This document shows, piece by piece, positions 52,665 through 61,784 of a DNA stretch of 64,000 bases. Origin of the DNA: CAYQUC01 sp964514215 (GTDB lineage Bacteria; Pseudomonadota; Gammaproteobacteria; UBA6429; Thiohalophilaceae); the NCBI GenBank assembly GCA_964514215.1, contig CAZEPW010000002.1, forward strand, positions 55,821 through 119,820. The letters are read 5' to 3'. The notes below the pieces were generated by a model. The model saw only the letters and a program-made list of their open reading frames with translations, had not been told where the DNA came from and did not search any database. The position numbers and the translations under genes are program-made. The first letter of the stretch is position 1. Every line of letters begins with the position of its first letter.

Positions 52665-52700
52665 AAACGGATATACCATAATAGGTATATCCGTTTTTTT
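52665..52700 (+). terminator. Intrinsic terminator of the rpsP-rplS operon
   Basis: Perfect 13-bp stem (AAACGGATATACC at 52665-52677 with GGTATATCCGTTT at 52684-52696), 6-base loop, and a run of seven T at 52694-52700. Textbook rho-independent terminator. Confidence 0.92.
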
Positions 52701-52753
52701 ATGTCTGTGATTAATTAATGTTAAATAAGTTGACGTAAATAACGGATTAAAGC

Positions 52754-54556
52754 ATGTCATTAAAAGGAAATATTCAAAAACAGATCCAGCATTGGATTGG
52801 GTTATTCTTGTTTTTATCACTAACTCCAGTTTTTGCGAGTTCACTTAAGGAAATCAAAGCACTTCAAGATAATGGTGCAAGCTCATTAGCACTATGGATT
52901 ATTAACAAAGATCAACATTTGTACCGAGCTCAAGCTAAGGAATGGATGTCTTGGGAACTGGAACGTATTAACATTTATCAGTTTCATGAGCGTTGGGATG
53001 AGCTAACTAATCGTGTAAAAAATTATAGCGATAATATTATTTTTACCAATGAGTTTATCAGCTGGTCGCAAACTCAAGCAGCAAGAGCCTTATTAAAATT
53101 ATCAAAAGCAAGTGATGCTCGTAATGTTATTTTAAAACTCATTTGGTCATCAGACCAACAGCAACAAAAAAAATGGATGGCGATTTGGCGTCGATTAATT
53201 ATTGAAAGCTATGTTACTGATTCAAAAATTGCCGATGCACAAATTGCAATTTTACGTTTTAAACAGGATTATGGTGAACTTTCAATTGAGGATAGGTTGC
53301 TTCGAGCCAGAATAATGATTTTGAACAATCGTTCTGATGATGCTATGACGATATTAGCGGTTCATGCAAAACAACCGCAAGCAGGCATGTTATATTTACT
53401 CGCTCAATTACGCAGTCATTCACGAGCACCACAAAAAGTTCAGCAAGCTGCTCTTAGGCATATGCGTGGTGAATGGGTCAATGACGAGTTAGAGTCACAG
53501 TTGTGGGCTGTTGTTGCTGAAGCTGCTCAAATGTCGGGGGATTTGAGATCCGCTGTGCAAGCGCTTGAGCGGGCATTGGTTAGTTACCGTAGTGATTTAC
53601 ACAAATCTAAACTATTTAAAATTAGTCCTGATACTTTATGGCGTGTTTATTTGGAACATGCCGCTACAATTGGCAATAAAAAATTATTGTTAGTTGGGGA
53701 AGATAAGCAGTGGCTCGAAGTGGCAAAAACCTTAGAAAAAAAATCCCCTGTCGATGCTCGTTCTTTGTATTCATTTGTTATGGTGCAAGGACGTAATGAA
53801 AACACTAGAACTTTAGCGGCAAAGAATTTTAGCCGTTTGTTAAGTTTAACTAACAATGGTCAGAAATTAATTTACCGTCTTTTTTTGAAATCGATGCAGT
53901 ATAAAGATTACAGTATTATTCCTAAAGTTATTCGATACAATTTAGTTGATCAAGCACTATCTAAATCAGAATTAGATAGTGCCTCAAGGTTAATGGCAAC
54001 AATAATAATTCCTCCGAAAGGAACAGGAAATAGTTTTATGTGGCATTTACGACGCGCTCGAATATTAATTCTAGGAGGTAATGCCGAGCAGGGCAGTCAC
54101 GTATTATTAGAATTAATAGAAAATAATAAAATCAAACATAAGAATAAAATCGATAATTTATTGCAGGTTATTTTTGATTTACAAACTGTAAAAGAATACG
54201 AGCTTGCTTATCATTTGTTTGAGCGGTCATTAAACTTAAACAGCCAACAGCAGTTTAAACGTGAAATAATGTATTGGATGGCTGACTCGCGAAAAGCGCA
54301 ATATCGATTTGATGAAGCGGCTCAACTTTATTTAAGATCCGCTATGATACCAGCTTCGACAACCATGGATGATTGGGCACAATCGGCAAGATATCAAGCA
54401 GCTAACTCATTAGTTAATGCTGGCTTAACATCTGATGCACGTGGTTTATATCAACAATTATTGTCGGTGGCTAAAAAATCATCAAGGCGTGCAGTCATAC
54501 TGAGAGAAATACAAAAATTAAATAATAGCCGGATATTTGTTAAAACAAAATATTAA
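52754..54556 (+). CDS. Exported helical-repeat (TPR-like) protein of unknown function
   Basis: 600 aa. A hydrophobic segment at residues 14-28 (IGLFLFLSLTPVFA, then SS) looks like a signal peptide, so the protein is probably periplasmic or attached to the envelope. The rest is a series of alpha-helical pairs with TPR-like words (AAQLYLRSAMIP, ARYQAANSLVNAGLTSDA, LRSAVQALERALVSYRS). I do not recognise a named family. It lies between the rplS terminator and the gap before xerD, as a single gene. No catalytic motif seen. Confidence 0.8.
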   Translation: MSLKGNIQKQIQHWIGLFLFLSLTPVFASSLKEIKALQDNGASSLALWIINKDQHLYRAQAKEWMSWELERINIYQFHERWDELTNRVKNYSDNIIFTNEFISWSQTQAARALLKLSKASDARNVILKLIWSSDQQQQKKWMAIWRRLIIESYVTDSKIADAQIAILRFKQDYGELSIEDRLLRARIMILNNRSDDAMTILAVHAKQPQAGMLYLLAQLRSHSRAPQKVQQAALRHMRGEWVNDELESQLWAVVAEAAQMSGDLRSAVQALERALVSYRSDLHKSKLFKISPDTLWRVYLEHAATIGNKKLLLVGEDKQWLEVAKTLEKKSPVDARSLYSFVMVQGRNENTRTLAAKNFSRLLSLTNNGQKLIYRLFLKSMQYKDYSIIPKVIRYNLVDQALSKSELDSASRLMATIIIPPKGTGNSFMWHLRRARILILGGNAEQGSHVLLELIENNKIKHKNKIDNLLQVIFDLQTVKEYELAYHLFERSLNLNSQQQFKREIMYWMADSRKAQYRFDEAAQLYLRSAMIPASTTMDDWAQSARYQAANSLVNAGLTSDARGLYQQLLSVAKKSSRRAVILREIQKLNNSRIFVKTKY

Positions 54557-54655
54557 CTTAATGTGGGTATGTCTAAACTTAGGCATTGCATCGTGGTGTA
54601 AATACGTGCAATTATAGCGTTTGTAAAAGATAAGACTTATAAGGATATAGTAAGT

Positions 54656-54754
54656 ATGATCCTAACGTATTCTGCTGTCTTGAGTTCAGTTGGTTTTAAA
54701 AGAGCTGCAAAAAACCAAGGCAACCAACTTATTAATTCTGAAAATTGGCATTAA
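54656..54754 (+). CDS. Possible 32-aa small protein
   Basis: ATG 54656, preceded by AAGGATAT at about 54641-54648; ends at TAA 54752-54754. The product would begin MILTYSAVLSSVGFKRAAKN. No family recognised; it may be chance. Confidence 0.2.
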   Translation: MILTYSAVLSSVGFKRAAKNQGNQLINSENWH

Positions 54755-54916
54755 ATTCAGATTAAGTCTTATTTTCTTCCACAAATAAATACAGTTATAT
54801 TTAAAAAGTACTAAACTGTAGTTATAATATTGAATTTATAAATACGGTATTTCGATATAAAATTTAGAAAAAACGTATTAAGTAATTTATTTAGATCAAA
54901 TAATAATAACGACCAA

Positions 54917-55045
54917 ATGGCGTCTAAGCTCAATGCAAGTATGCTTAAAGTTAATTCGGTATTTGAAGTGACAGAAGGTCATACCTGTCGAGTTAATCCA
55001 ACACCTAGTATTATTCTTTGTCGCGAGTTGATTTTGAATAGCTAA
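54917..55045 (+). CDS. Possible 42-aa small protein
   Basis: ATG 54917 to TAA 55043-55045. The product would begin MASKLNASMLKVNSVFEV. No ribosome site and no family recognised; it may be chance or the remnant of a gene. Confidence 0.2.
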   Translation: MASKLNASMLKVNSVFEVTEGHTCRVNPTPSIILCRELILNS

Positions 55046-55146
55046 TTAAAGGTTGAATGGTAAGACAAATGGAACTGAGCGTCCTGCTGCTGACATGATT
55101 TTAATATTATGAGCAAGATGTTTTATAATTAAAAAAGGAAATCATA

Positions 55147-56028
55147 ATGAAAGTGATCGAACAATTTTTGGATACATTATGGGTAGAACGTGGACTTAGC
55201 AACAATACTATCGATGCTTATCGCAGTGATATGGAACGGTTTCATAATTGGCTCGATCAAAATAATTTAGCATTATTAAATGCTGAACAAGATGATATAA
55301 CGAAATATTTAGCAATTTATGTTGAAAGCAATGCCAGTCCGCGTAGTACTGCACGACGCTTATCAACGTTAAGACGATTTTATGGTTACCTTTGCAAGGA
55401 AGGCACTCGCGAAGATGATCCGACCACATTAATTCATGCTCCCAAGTTAGGACGAAGTTTACCAAAAGTGTTATCGGAAGGTGAAGTTGAAAAATTACTA
55501 AATGCTCCCGATACTAAAACTGTTTTAGGAATGCGTGATCGGTGTATGTTAGAAGTTCTATATGCTAGTGGGTTAAGAGTATCTGAACTAGTTCAATTGG
55601 AATTAAGCCAGTTAAATTTACGCATGGGAGTCATTCATATTAGTGGTAAGGCTAATAAAGAACGATTAGTACCTTTGGGTGAAGAGGCCATTAACTGGTT
55701 AGAAGAATATATTTCGGGAACCCGTAAATCATTATTACAAGACTCCGATAGTGATGCTTTATTTTTAACGCATCGAAAACAAGGTATGACTCGTCAAGCT
55801 TTTTGGCACATCATTAAGCGATATGCAAACTTAGTTGGAATATCAAAGCACTTATCACCGCATACATTACGACACGCGTTTGCAACACATTTATTAAACA
55901 ATGGTGCTGATCTTCGTGTTGTCCAAATGCTGTTAGGGCATAGCGATCTTTCAACGACACAAATATATACCCATGTTGCCCAAGAACGTTTGAAAAAAAT
56001 TCATGATGAGAGTCACCCTCGCGGATGA
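55147..56028 (+). CDS. xerD: Site-specific tyrosine recombinase XerD
   Basis: 293 aa. Resolves chromosome dimers at dif together with XerC under FtsK control. N-terminal SAM-like domain (FLDTLWVERGLSNNTIDAYR), catalytic domain with Arg in YASGLRVSELVQL, Lys in ISGKANKERLVPLG, HTLRHAFATHLL (His-x2-Arg), LLGHSDLSTTQIYTHV (His and Tyr nucleophile). All catalytic residues are present. xerD followed by dsbC is a standard gammaproteobacterial order. Confidence 0.96.
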   Translation: MKVIEQFLDTLWVERGLSNNTIDAYRSDMERFHNWLDQNNLALLNAEQDDITKYLAIYVESNASPRSTARRLSTLRRFYGYLCKEGTREDDPTTLIHAPKLGRSLPKVLSEGEVEKLLNAPDTKTVLGMRDRCMLEVLYASGLRVSELVQLELSQLNLRMGVIHISGKANKERLVPLGEEAINWLEEYISGTRKSLLQDSDSDALFLTHRKQGMTRQAFWHIIKRYANLVGISKHLSPHTLRHAFATHLLNNGADLRVVQMLLGHSDLSTTQIYTHVAQERLKKIHDESHPRG

Positions 56029-56101
56029 TATCAGTCTTAAACTGATATCGTGATGAAATTGAGGAATAATAAGCCAATCACAACCTTAGATTATTATTCC
56101 T
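56027..56101 (+). terminator. Two hairpins after xerD
   Basis: First: GATATCAGT / ACTGATATC (56027-56049) with a 5-base loop, starting on the xerD stop codon. Second: an 11-bp stem AGGAATAATAA / TTATTATTCCT (56062-56072, 56091-56101) followed by ATTTTA. The second is the more terminator-like. Confidence 0.5.
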
Positions 56102-56283
56102 ATTTTAGTTAATATTACTACTGTCGCAGCATTTTCTGATCTTTTAAATGCTATCTTCCTACCCTGTTATTTATAAATTAATTTCACAATTACGGAATTT
56201 ATTAGCTAATTAGTGGTCAATACCATTTATACTATCTTTCATTTAGATGCCTATAATCGGCTTACAACTCTCAGGAATTATTT

Positions 56284-57018
56284 GTGAAACTATTTACTTA
56301 TCAACTGTTTAGCGCTATTTTATTAGCTTTTTTGTTTGTATCAGGCGTTAATGCGGAGTTATCGGATTCCGATAAGTCAGCAGTAAAAGATATTGCTGCC
56401 AAACTTCCTGGTATCGAAGCTGAAAATATCGTTCCAAGCTCAATTCCCGGTTTATACCAAGTGATTGCTGCACCACAAGTGTTGTACATCAGTCGTGACG
56501 CTAAATTACTTTTTTATGGTGATATCATTAACCGTGAAACAGGTAAAAATATTACTACGCCTATTAGAGATAAAGCACGGCTTACTGTTATTAATGAAAT
56601 GGATGAATCAAGCATGATTGTGTTTACTCCTAAAAAAGAAACAAAACACACGATAACAGTATTCACTGATATTGATTGTGGTTACTGCAAAAAACTGCAC
56701 AGTGAAATGAGCTCGTATACTGATCTTGGTATAAAGGTTCGTTATTTAGCTTATCCGCGTGCTGGAATTAATAGTTCATCGTACAATAAAGCGGTTAATG
56801 TCTGGTGCGCAAAAGATCGAAATAAAGCAATTACTACTGCTAAATTAAATCAAAATGTGACTAGTGAAAAGTGTGATGATCCGGTTAAAAAACACATGTT
56901 ATTGGGAGAAAAGTTAGGAGTGAATGGTACGCCTAATTTAATCTTGGATGATGGTCGTATGATTCCTGGTTATGTACCCGCTCCAAAACTTCTTGAATTA
57001 TTAAATAAAAAAATATAA
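56284..57018 (+). CDS. dsbC: Thiol:disulfide interchange protein DsbC
   Basis: 244 aa periplasmic disulfide isomerase. Signal peptide about 1-24 (LLAFLFVSGVNA), N-terminal dimerisation domain, thioredoxin-fold domain with active site DIDCGYCKKLHSEM, cis-proline region GVNGTPNLILDDG and a second Cys pair (WCAKD, EKCDD). The start is GTG 56284 with AGGAA 7 bases upstream. In the order xerD-dsbC. Confidence 0.95.
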   Translation: MKLFTYQLFSAILLAFLFVSGVNAELSDSDKSAVKDIAAKLPGIEAENIVPSSIPGLYQVIAAPQVLYISRDAKLLFYGDIINRETGKNITTPIRDKARLTVINEMDESSMIVFTPKKETKHTITVFTDIDCGYCKKLHSEMSSYTDLGIKVRYLAYPRAGINSSSYNKAVNVWCAKDRNKAITTAKLNQNVTSEKCDDPVKKHMLLGEKLGVNGTPNLILDDGRMIPGYVPAPKLLELLNKKI

Positions 57019-57030
57019 TAGCCGTTTTTA

Positions 57031-57058
57031 GGATTGCCGTACCATGGTACGGTAATCC
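57031..57058. terminator. 28-base palindrome between convergent dsbC and fdxA
   Basis: A near-perfect palindrome centred on CCATGG: GGATTGCCGTACC (57031-57043) pairs with GGTACGGTAATCC (57046-57058), with one G-T pair. It lies 12 bases after the dsbC stop and 30 before the fdxA stop. It looks like a bidirectional terminator, although the T-runs are poor. Confidence 0.6.
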
Positions 57059-57088
57059 GCATAACAATATTTAACATTTAAGTTTTAC

Positions 57089-57412
57089 CTAACGTTCTAA
57101 ATGTTTTAATTTATCTTTTGTTCCGTCCCACTGTTCGGCATCTTGTGGTGGCGCTATTTGCTCAGTAATGACCGGCCATTTTCTTGAAAGCTCTTCGTTT
57201 AATTCAAAAAAGTGTTGCATATCTTCAGGAACATCGTCTTCCGCAAATATTGCTTCAGCGGGGCACTCCGGTACGCATAGCGTACAATCAATACATTCTT
57301 CAGGATCAATAACCAAAAAATTGGGGCCTTCATGAAAACAATCGACCGGACAAACTTCCACACAATCGGTATATTTACATTTAATACAATTATCGGTTAC
57401 TACATAAGTCAT
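57089..57412 (-). CDS. fdxA: Seven-iron ferredoxin FdxA
   Basis: 107 aa. The [3Fe-4S] cluster motif is in CIKCKYTDCVEVCPVDCF and the [4Fe-4S] motif in CIDCTLCVPECPAEAI, followed by the typical helical tail ELNEELSRKWPVITEQ. Electron carrier in the cytoplasm. It lies 105 bases after mutS on the same strand, the pairing known from pseudomonads. Confidence 0.96.
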   Translation of the reverse strand: MTYVVTDNCIKCKYTDCVEVCPVDCFHEGPNFLVIDPEECIDCTLCVPECPAEAIFAEDDVPEDMQHFFELNEELSRKWPVITEQIAPPQDAEQWDGTKDKLKHLER

Positions 57413-57517
57413 TGAAAACTCCTAAATTTAAAGAAATACTTATTTCAGCTGATTGTTCGTCATGGCATGAATTAGAGTAGACGCTATTTTAAATGGATTT
57501 TGATAGTGATGCGAGTA

Positions 57518-60154
57518 TCATTTGCTGTCATTGATAATATTTTTTAATTTATAAAGTTGCTCAAGAGCTTCACGGGGGCTTAAATTATCCGGTTCAATTT
57601 GTTGTAGGGTATCAGCTAATTTTTGTATTGCCATAATATTCTCTGGGGTATTATCATTTTTAGCAGAGTTAAAGTCTAAACTAGTTTGAGAGTTATCTGT
57701 TAATGATTTTGATAATTCTTGATTTATCTCATTAGTTTCAAATTCTTTTAAACGTTGTTGCGCTATTTTAATAACATCCAATGGTACGCCAGCTAAACTC
57801 GCAACGTGAATTCCATAACTTTTATTAGCTGCTCCTTGCTGTAATTCATATTGAAATATAATTTGATGACCAATTTCTTTTGCGCCTAAATGAATATTAT
57901 TGCAATTTTTGTATTGTTCAGGAATTTTAGTGAGTTCAAAATAATGCGTTGCAAATAATGTCATGGCATTAATATTTTTAAGAATTGATACGGCACTCGC
58001 CCACGCTAGAGCGAGGCCATCATAGGTACTAGTACCTCGACCAATTTCATCCATTAATACCAAGCTGTTTTTAGTTGCGTTTTTTAAAATATTTGCAGTT
58101 TCGGTCATTTCAACCATGAAGGTTGAACGGCCACTGGCCAGATCATCGGAAGCGCCGATACGCGTAAATATTTGATCAATGGGACCCAGTATGGTTTTTT
58201 TAGCCGGTACAAAACTGCCCATATAAGCCAATATAACAATTAGTGCTGTTTGACGCATGTAAGTCGATTTGCCGCCCATGTTGGGGCCGGTGATAATTTT
58301 CATGCTACGCTGTTCGGTTAACAGTGTATCGTTAGGGGTAAATGGAATTTGTTGTGCTTGCTCGATAATTAGGTGACGACCGGCATTAATTGCAATTTGT
58401 TTTTTAGTGGTAAATGTAGGGCAGTTTAGTTGTAATTGGTCTGCTCTATCTGCAAGGTTGGTTAACACATCGAGCTCGGCTAACCCATCGGTACAGGTTT
58501 GTAAGTGTTGTAAATCTACGTTTAATTTAACCAGTAATTCATCATACAAATATTTTTCTCTAGCGAGTGCGCGTTCCCCTGCGCTGAGTACTTTATCTTC
58601 GTGTTTTTTTAATTCAGGGATAATAAATCGTTCTGCATTTTTTAGTGTTTGTCGGCGTTGGTAATAATCGGGTACTTTATCACTTTGTGCGCGGCTAACT
58701 TCAATGTAATAACCATGAACTTTATTAAAACCAACTTTAAGTGTTGAGATACCGGTTTCAGCACGTTGCTCAGTTTCTATTTTAACGAGAATATCACTGG
58801 CATTTTGGCTCAGCATTCGGAATTCATCTAATTGTGCATCGTAGCCGGTTGCGATAACACCACCATCTCGAATTAATAACGGCGGTTCTTCTATTATGGC
58901 ATTTTGCAATAGGCTGACAATATTCGGGAATTCATTTATTTTTGTCGCGATATTTTGTAGTCGTGAATTTTGTTGGCTTGTGTCTTTGGTTGTTCTAGTA
59001 ATTTGAGTTTGAATTTCTGGCAGTCGAGCTAGGGCAAGCGCCAGACGGGTTAAGTCTCGTGGCCGAGCAGATTTAAAGGCGATTCGAGTTAAAATACGCT
59101 CGAGATCACCAATGCCTTTTAGTAGCGGTGTAATTTGTTCAAACTCATAATTTTTTAATAATAATGTAATTGCTTCATGACGTAATGATATTGTATGGCT
59201 ATCGCGCAAGGGTCGACTTAACCAACGGCGCAGTAATCGTGCGCCCATTGGTGTTACGGTATTATTAATAACATGAAATAACGTGTTTTTATCGGAACCG
59301 TTTATACTCGATTCAAGCTCAAGATTTCGTCGAGTGGTGCTGTCAAGATGAATGACATTATTAAGATCATCTAATTTGATTGCACGGATATGAGATAACT
59401 GCTCGTAGTGCGCTTTTTTTAAAAATTTAAGTAACGCGCCGATTGCCAGTTTTGATAGCGTTGAATTATCTAAATTTTGTATATCGATATTGAGATCTGA
59501 AAAGTAGTGCTGTAATAATTGTTCGGTATTTTTATTGTTAAAATAACTCGCATTTACGGTATTGGTCGGAATTTCTAAATAGTCGGGTAAGGTTAATTTA
59601 GTATCTTCTTGAATGATTAATTCGGAAGGTTTTATGCGCTCAAACTCGGCTACTATTTCAATTTCAGAATGACATTCCATGATGCTTAGGCGACCCGTGC
59701 TAAGTTCAATTGATGCCAGTCCGAATGCATTTTTATCGCGATATAAAGCGCTTAACAGGCACTCTTGGTTGCTCGTGAGCAATGCTTCATCAGTGATGGT
59801 GCCCGGTGTTAATGTGCGAACAACTTTTCGTTCAACAGGCCCTTTACTTGTGGCCGGATCACCAATCTGTTCACAAATCGCAACGGATACCCCTTGTTTG
59901 ATTAATTTTGCTAAGTAATTATCAGCAGCGTGGTAGGGAATGCCAGCCATTGGAATTGGCTTATTGGAAGATTTACCTCGCGCGGTGAGTGTAATGTCTA
60001 ATAATTTCGATGCTTTTTTTGCATCGTCGAAAAACAACTCATAAAAATCACCCATTCGGTAAAACAGTAAATTATTGGGGTGTTGTGCTTTAATGCGTAA
60101 ATATTGCTGCATCATTGGTGTGTGTTGCTCTAGATTTTCGATTAAACTTTCCAT
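57518..60154 (-). CDS. mutS: DNA mismatch repair protein MutS
   Basis: 878 aa. Recognises mismatches and recruits MutL. Mismatch-binding Phe-x-Glu in FYRMGDFYELFFDDA (near residue 36), Walker A ITGPNMGGKSTYMRQTALI, Walker B LVLMDEIGRGTSTYDGLAL, LFATHYFELT, and a C-terminal tail ending SPREALEQLYKLKNII, the MutS tetramer/dimer region. mutL lies in the same window at 8450-10204, not adjacent. Confidence 0.97.
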   Translation of the reverse strand: MESLIENLEQHTPMMQQYLRIKAQHPNNLLFYRMGDFYELFFDDAKKASKLLDITLTARGKSSNKPIPMAGIPYHAADNYLAKLIKQGVSVAICEQIGDPATSKGPVERKVVRTLTPGTITDEALLTSNQECLLSALYRDKNAFGLASIELSTGRLSIMECHSEIEIVAEFERIKPSELIIQEDTKLTLPDYLEIPTNTVNASYFNNKNTEQLLQHYFSDLNIDIQNLDNSTLSKLAIGALLKFLKKAHYEQLSHIRAIKLDDLNNVIHLDSTTRRNLELESSINGSDKNTLFHVINNTVTPMGARLLRRWLSRPLRDSHTISLRHEAITLLLKNYEFEQITPLLKGIGDLERILTRIAFKSARPRDLTRLALALARLPEIQTQITRTTKDTSQQNSRLQNIATKINEFPNIVSLLQNAIIEEPPLLIRDGGVIATGYDAQLDEFRMLSQNASDILVKIETEQRAETGISTLKVGFNKVHGYYIEVSRAQSDKVPDYYQRRQTLKNAERFIIPELKKHEDKVLSAGERALAREKYLYDELLVKLNVDLQHLQTCTDGLAELDVLTNLADRADQLQLNCPTFTTKKQIAINAGRHLIIEQAQQIPFTPNDTLLTEQRSMKIITGPNMGGKSTYMRQTALIVILAYMGSFVPAKKTILGPIDQIFTRIGASDDLASGRSTFMVEMTETANILKNATKNSLVLMDEIGRGTSTYDGLALAWASAVSILKNINAMTLFATHYFELTKIPEQYKNCNNIHLGAKEIGHQIIFQYELQQGAANKSYGIHVASLAGVPLDVIKIAQQRLKEFETNEINQELSKSLTDNSQTSLDFNSAKNDNTPENIMAIQKLADTLQQIEPDNLSPREALEQLYKLKNIINDSK

Positions 60155-60353
60155 GACGTTATTTTAACGAAATCTGACTGCTTCTGGCCAGTATTTATCC
60201 ATACTTTAGTTTTTTTAGTTAATTGTTTAAAAAAATAGCAAACTTGTGTATTTCTAGCCTACAATTAAGCTACTGTTGTTTATAAAAAAAATAAATTTAG
60301 TGGCAATAATTATATAATCCAGTTTTATTATTAAAAGAAGCCAGGAGAGTAGA

Positions 60354-60659
60354 ATGGTTCGTGAATACGATGAAAAACGTGATTTTATTAGAGTAACAGT
60401 TGATTGCGAATTAACCTACATCGAACCAAACAAAGGTTTAGAAGAGATCGGTTTGGCTAAGAATCTAAGTGGCCGAGGATTATTATTTATTGCTGAACGT
60501 GAGTTAGTAACAGACTCGATGCTTGAAGTTAAAATTAAACCTCAAGCCGGTTCTATCCCACCATTTCACGCAAAGGTTAAAGTTGTTCGTGTTGAAAAAC
60601 AACGTCGAGGAGATGGTTTTGAAATTGGAGCCGTTATTCGTGAAGTCTATGACAAGTAA
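60354..60659 (+). CDS. PilZ domain protein (second)
   Basis: 101 aa, one PilZ domain. RDFIR (RxxxR, residues 9-13) and NLSGRG (N/DxSxxG, about 38-43) give both cyclic-di-GMP contacts. CAGGAGAG ribosome site. It is divergent from mutS and convergent with the next small gene. With 44253-44636 it is one of two stand-alone PilZ proteins here. Confidence 0.88.
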   Translation: MVREYDEKRDFIRVTVDCELTYIEPNKGLEEIGLAKNLSGRGLLFIAERELVTDSMLEVKIKPQAGSIPPFHAKVKVVRVEKQRRGDGFEIGAVIREVYDK

Positions 60660-60674
60660 AAATCTTTAAAAATA

Positions 60675-61022
60675 CTACGCCAACATATCCACTCGAGGCA
60701 TTAATTCTGTCTCACTCAATAAATCGATTTCTTGGAAAGTTTGTACTGCTCGCTTAGCGCTATGGGTGCTACTGGCTAGTGCATCGTTTGATATTGGTTT
60801 ACTAGCCGTGATGCGCTGAATCTGTAGATTTGGAATGGTTTGTATTTTATTTGTGGTTTCAAGATTAGTTGCTTGTTGTGCTGCTTGTTGCTGGTTATCG
60901 GATTGTTTGTCACGCGCACTAGCACTAGTCGGGTTAATCCCGTTTGAAGTAGCATCTCCTTGTGATCCAGTTGAACGATACTGTACCAACGCAGAGGATG
61001 TGGTTGTGCTCTGAATTTGCAT
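60675..61022 (-). CDS. Small protein of unknown function
   Basis: 115 aa. Ser/Thr/Gln-rich and probably disordered for 80 residues, with a conserved-looking amphipathic end AKRAVQTFQEIDLLSETELM. I do not recognise a family for certain; the end resembles short conserved tails seen in small proteins of flagellated gammaproteobacteria. No signal peptide. Convergent with the PilZ gene, 15 bases apart. Confidence 0.65.
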   Translation of the reverse strand: MQIQSTTTSSALVQYRSTGSQGDATSNGINPTSASARDKQSDNQQQAAQQATNLETTNKIQTIPNLQIQRITASKPISNDALASSTHSAKRAVQTFQEIDLLSETELMPRVDMLA

Positions 61023-61230
61023 GTAAATAAATTATTAAATTGTAAAAAACACGTACTAAAAATTTAAAACTACTGTAGTGTGCTATGAGGGGAGTTGGCA
61101 CGCCTTCATTGGCAACTATCTAATATTAGTCCGAATAATCGGTAATAATATATGATGAGCAACTAATATTTATTCCTAAATACTGATGCCACTTTATCAT
61201 GGCTAGAGAAATAACAAAAAGCATAAGCTT

Positions 61231-61746
61231 ATGCAAATAGATGATATCGATTATAAAATTGCTCAAACTGCTGAACAGTTGGCAGAATCATGTGTTAGCT
61301 CAGATATTAACTTGGCGGTTGCTGAGTCTTGTACGGGTGGTTGGCTATCGAAAGTTCTAACCGATATCGCGGGTAGTTCTCGGTGGTTTGAGTGTGGTTT
61401 TGTTACTTATAGCAATGATGCAAAAATGTGTATGATTTCTGTACAGCAAGCTACTTTAGAATCCTATGGTGCAGTAAGTGAAAATACGGTTGCAGAAATG
61501 GCGCGCGGTGTCTTAGAACATTCGAATGCGACATTATCAGTGGCTATTAGTGGTATTGCAGGGCCTGATGGTGGTAGTGCTAAAAAACCAGTCGGTTTGG
61601 TTTGGTTTGCTTTTGCAATAACGAGCAACCAGGAAATAACAGTGCTTACCGAAAAGCACCTATTTAAAGGTGATAGAAAAGCTGTTCGAGGGCAGGCGGT
61701 GTTACAGGCTTTATTGGGGTTTATAAAAATAATCCAAGTAACATGA
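61231..61746 (+). CDS. pncC: Nicotinamide-nucleotide amidase PncC (CinA C-terminal domain)
   Basis: 171 aa. Deamidates nicotinamide mononucleotide to recycle NAD breakdown products. LAVAESCTGGWLSKVLTDIA, VSENTVAEMARGVLEHSNA and SGIAGPDGGSAKKPVGLVW are typical. In many gammaproteobacteria pncC directly precedes recA; here a WYL regulator gene on the other strand lies between them. Confidence 0.95.
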   Translation: MQIDDIDYKIAQTAEQLAESCVSSDINLAVAESCTGGWLSKVLTDIAGSSRWFECGFVTYSNDAKMCMISVQQATLESYGAVSENTVAEMARGVLEHSNATLSVAISGIAGPDGGSAKKPVGLVWFAFAITSNQEITVLTEKHLFKGDRKAVRGQAVLQALLGFIKIIQVT

Positions 61747-61784
61747 TTATTATTTGCGTTATCAACATTGAGTTTTAATAAATT

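Larger units (their letters stand above)
54557..55146. other. Gene-poor gap between the TPR-like gene and xerD
   Basis: 590 bases, AT-rich. It holds two short reading frames of 32 and 42 codons (listed separately) and otherwise nothing that I recognise: no tRNA, no clear terminator after the TPR-like gene, no repeat. The last 120 bases before xerD include AAAAAAGGAAATC, a good ribosome site for xerD. Confidence 0.5.
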
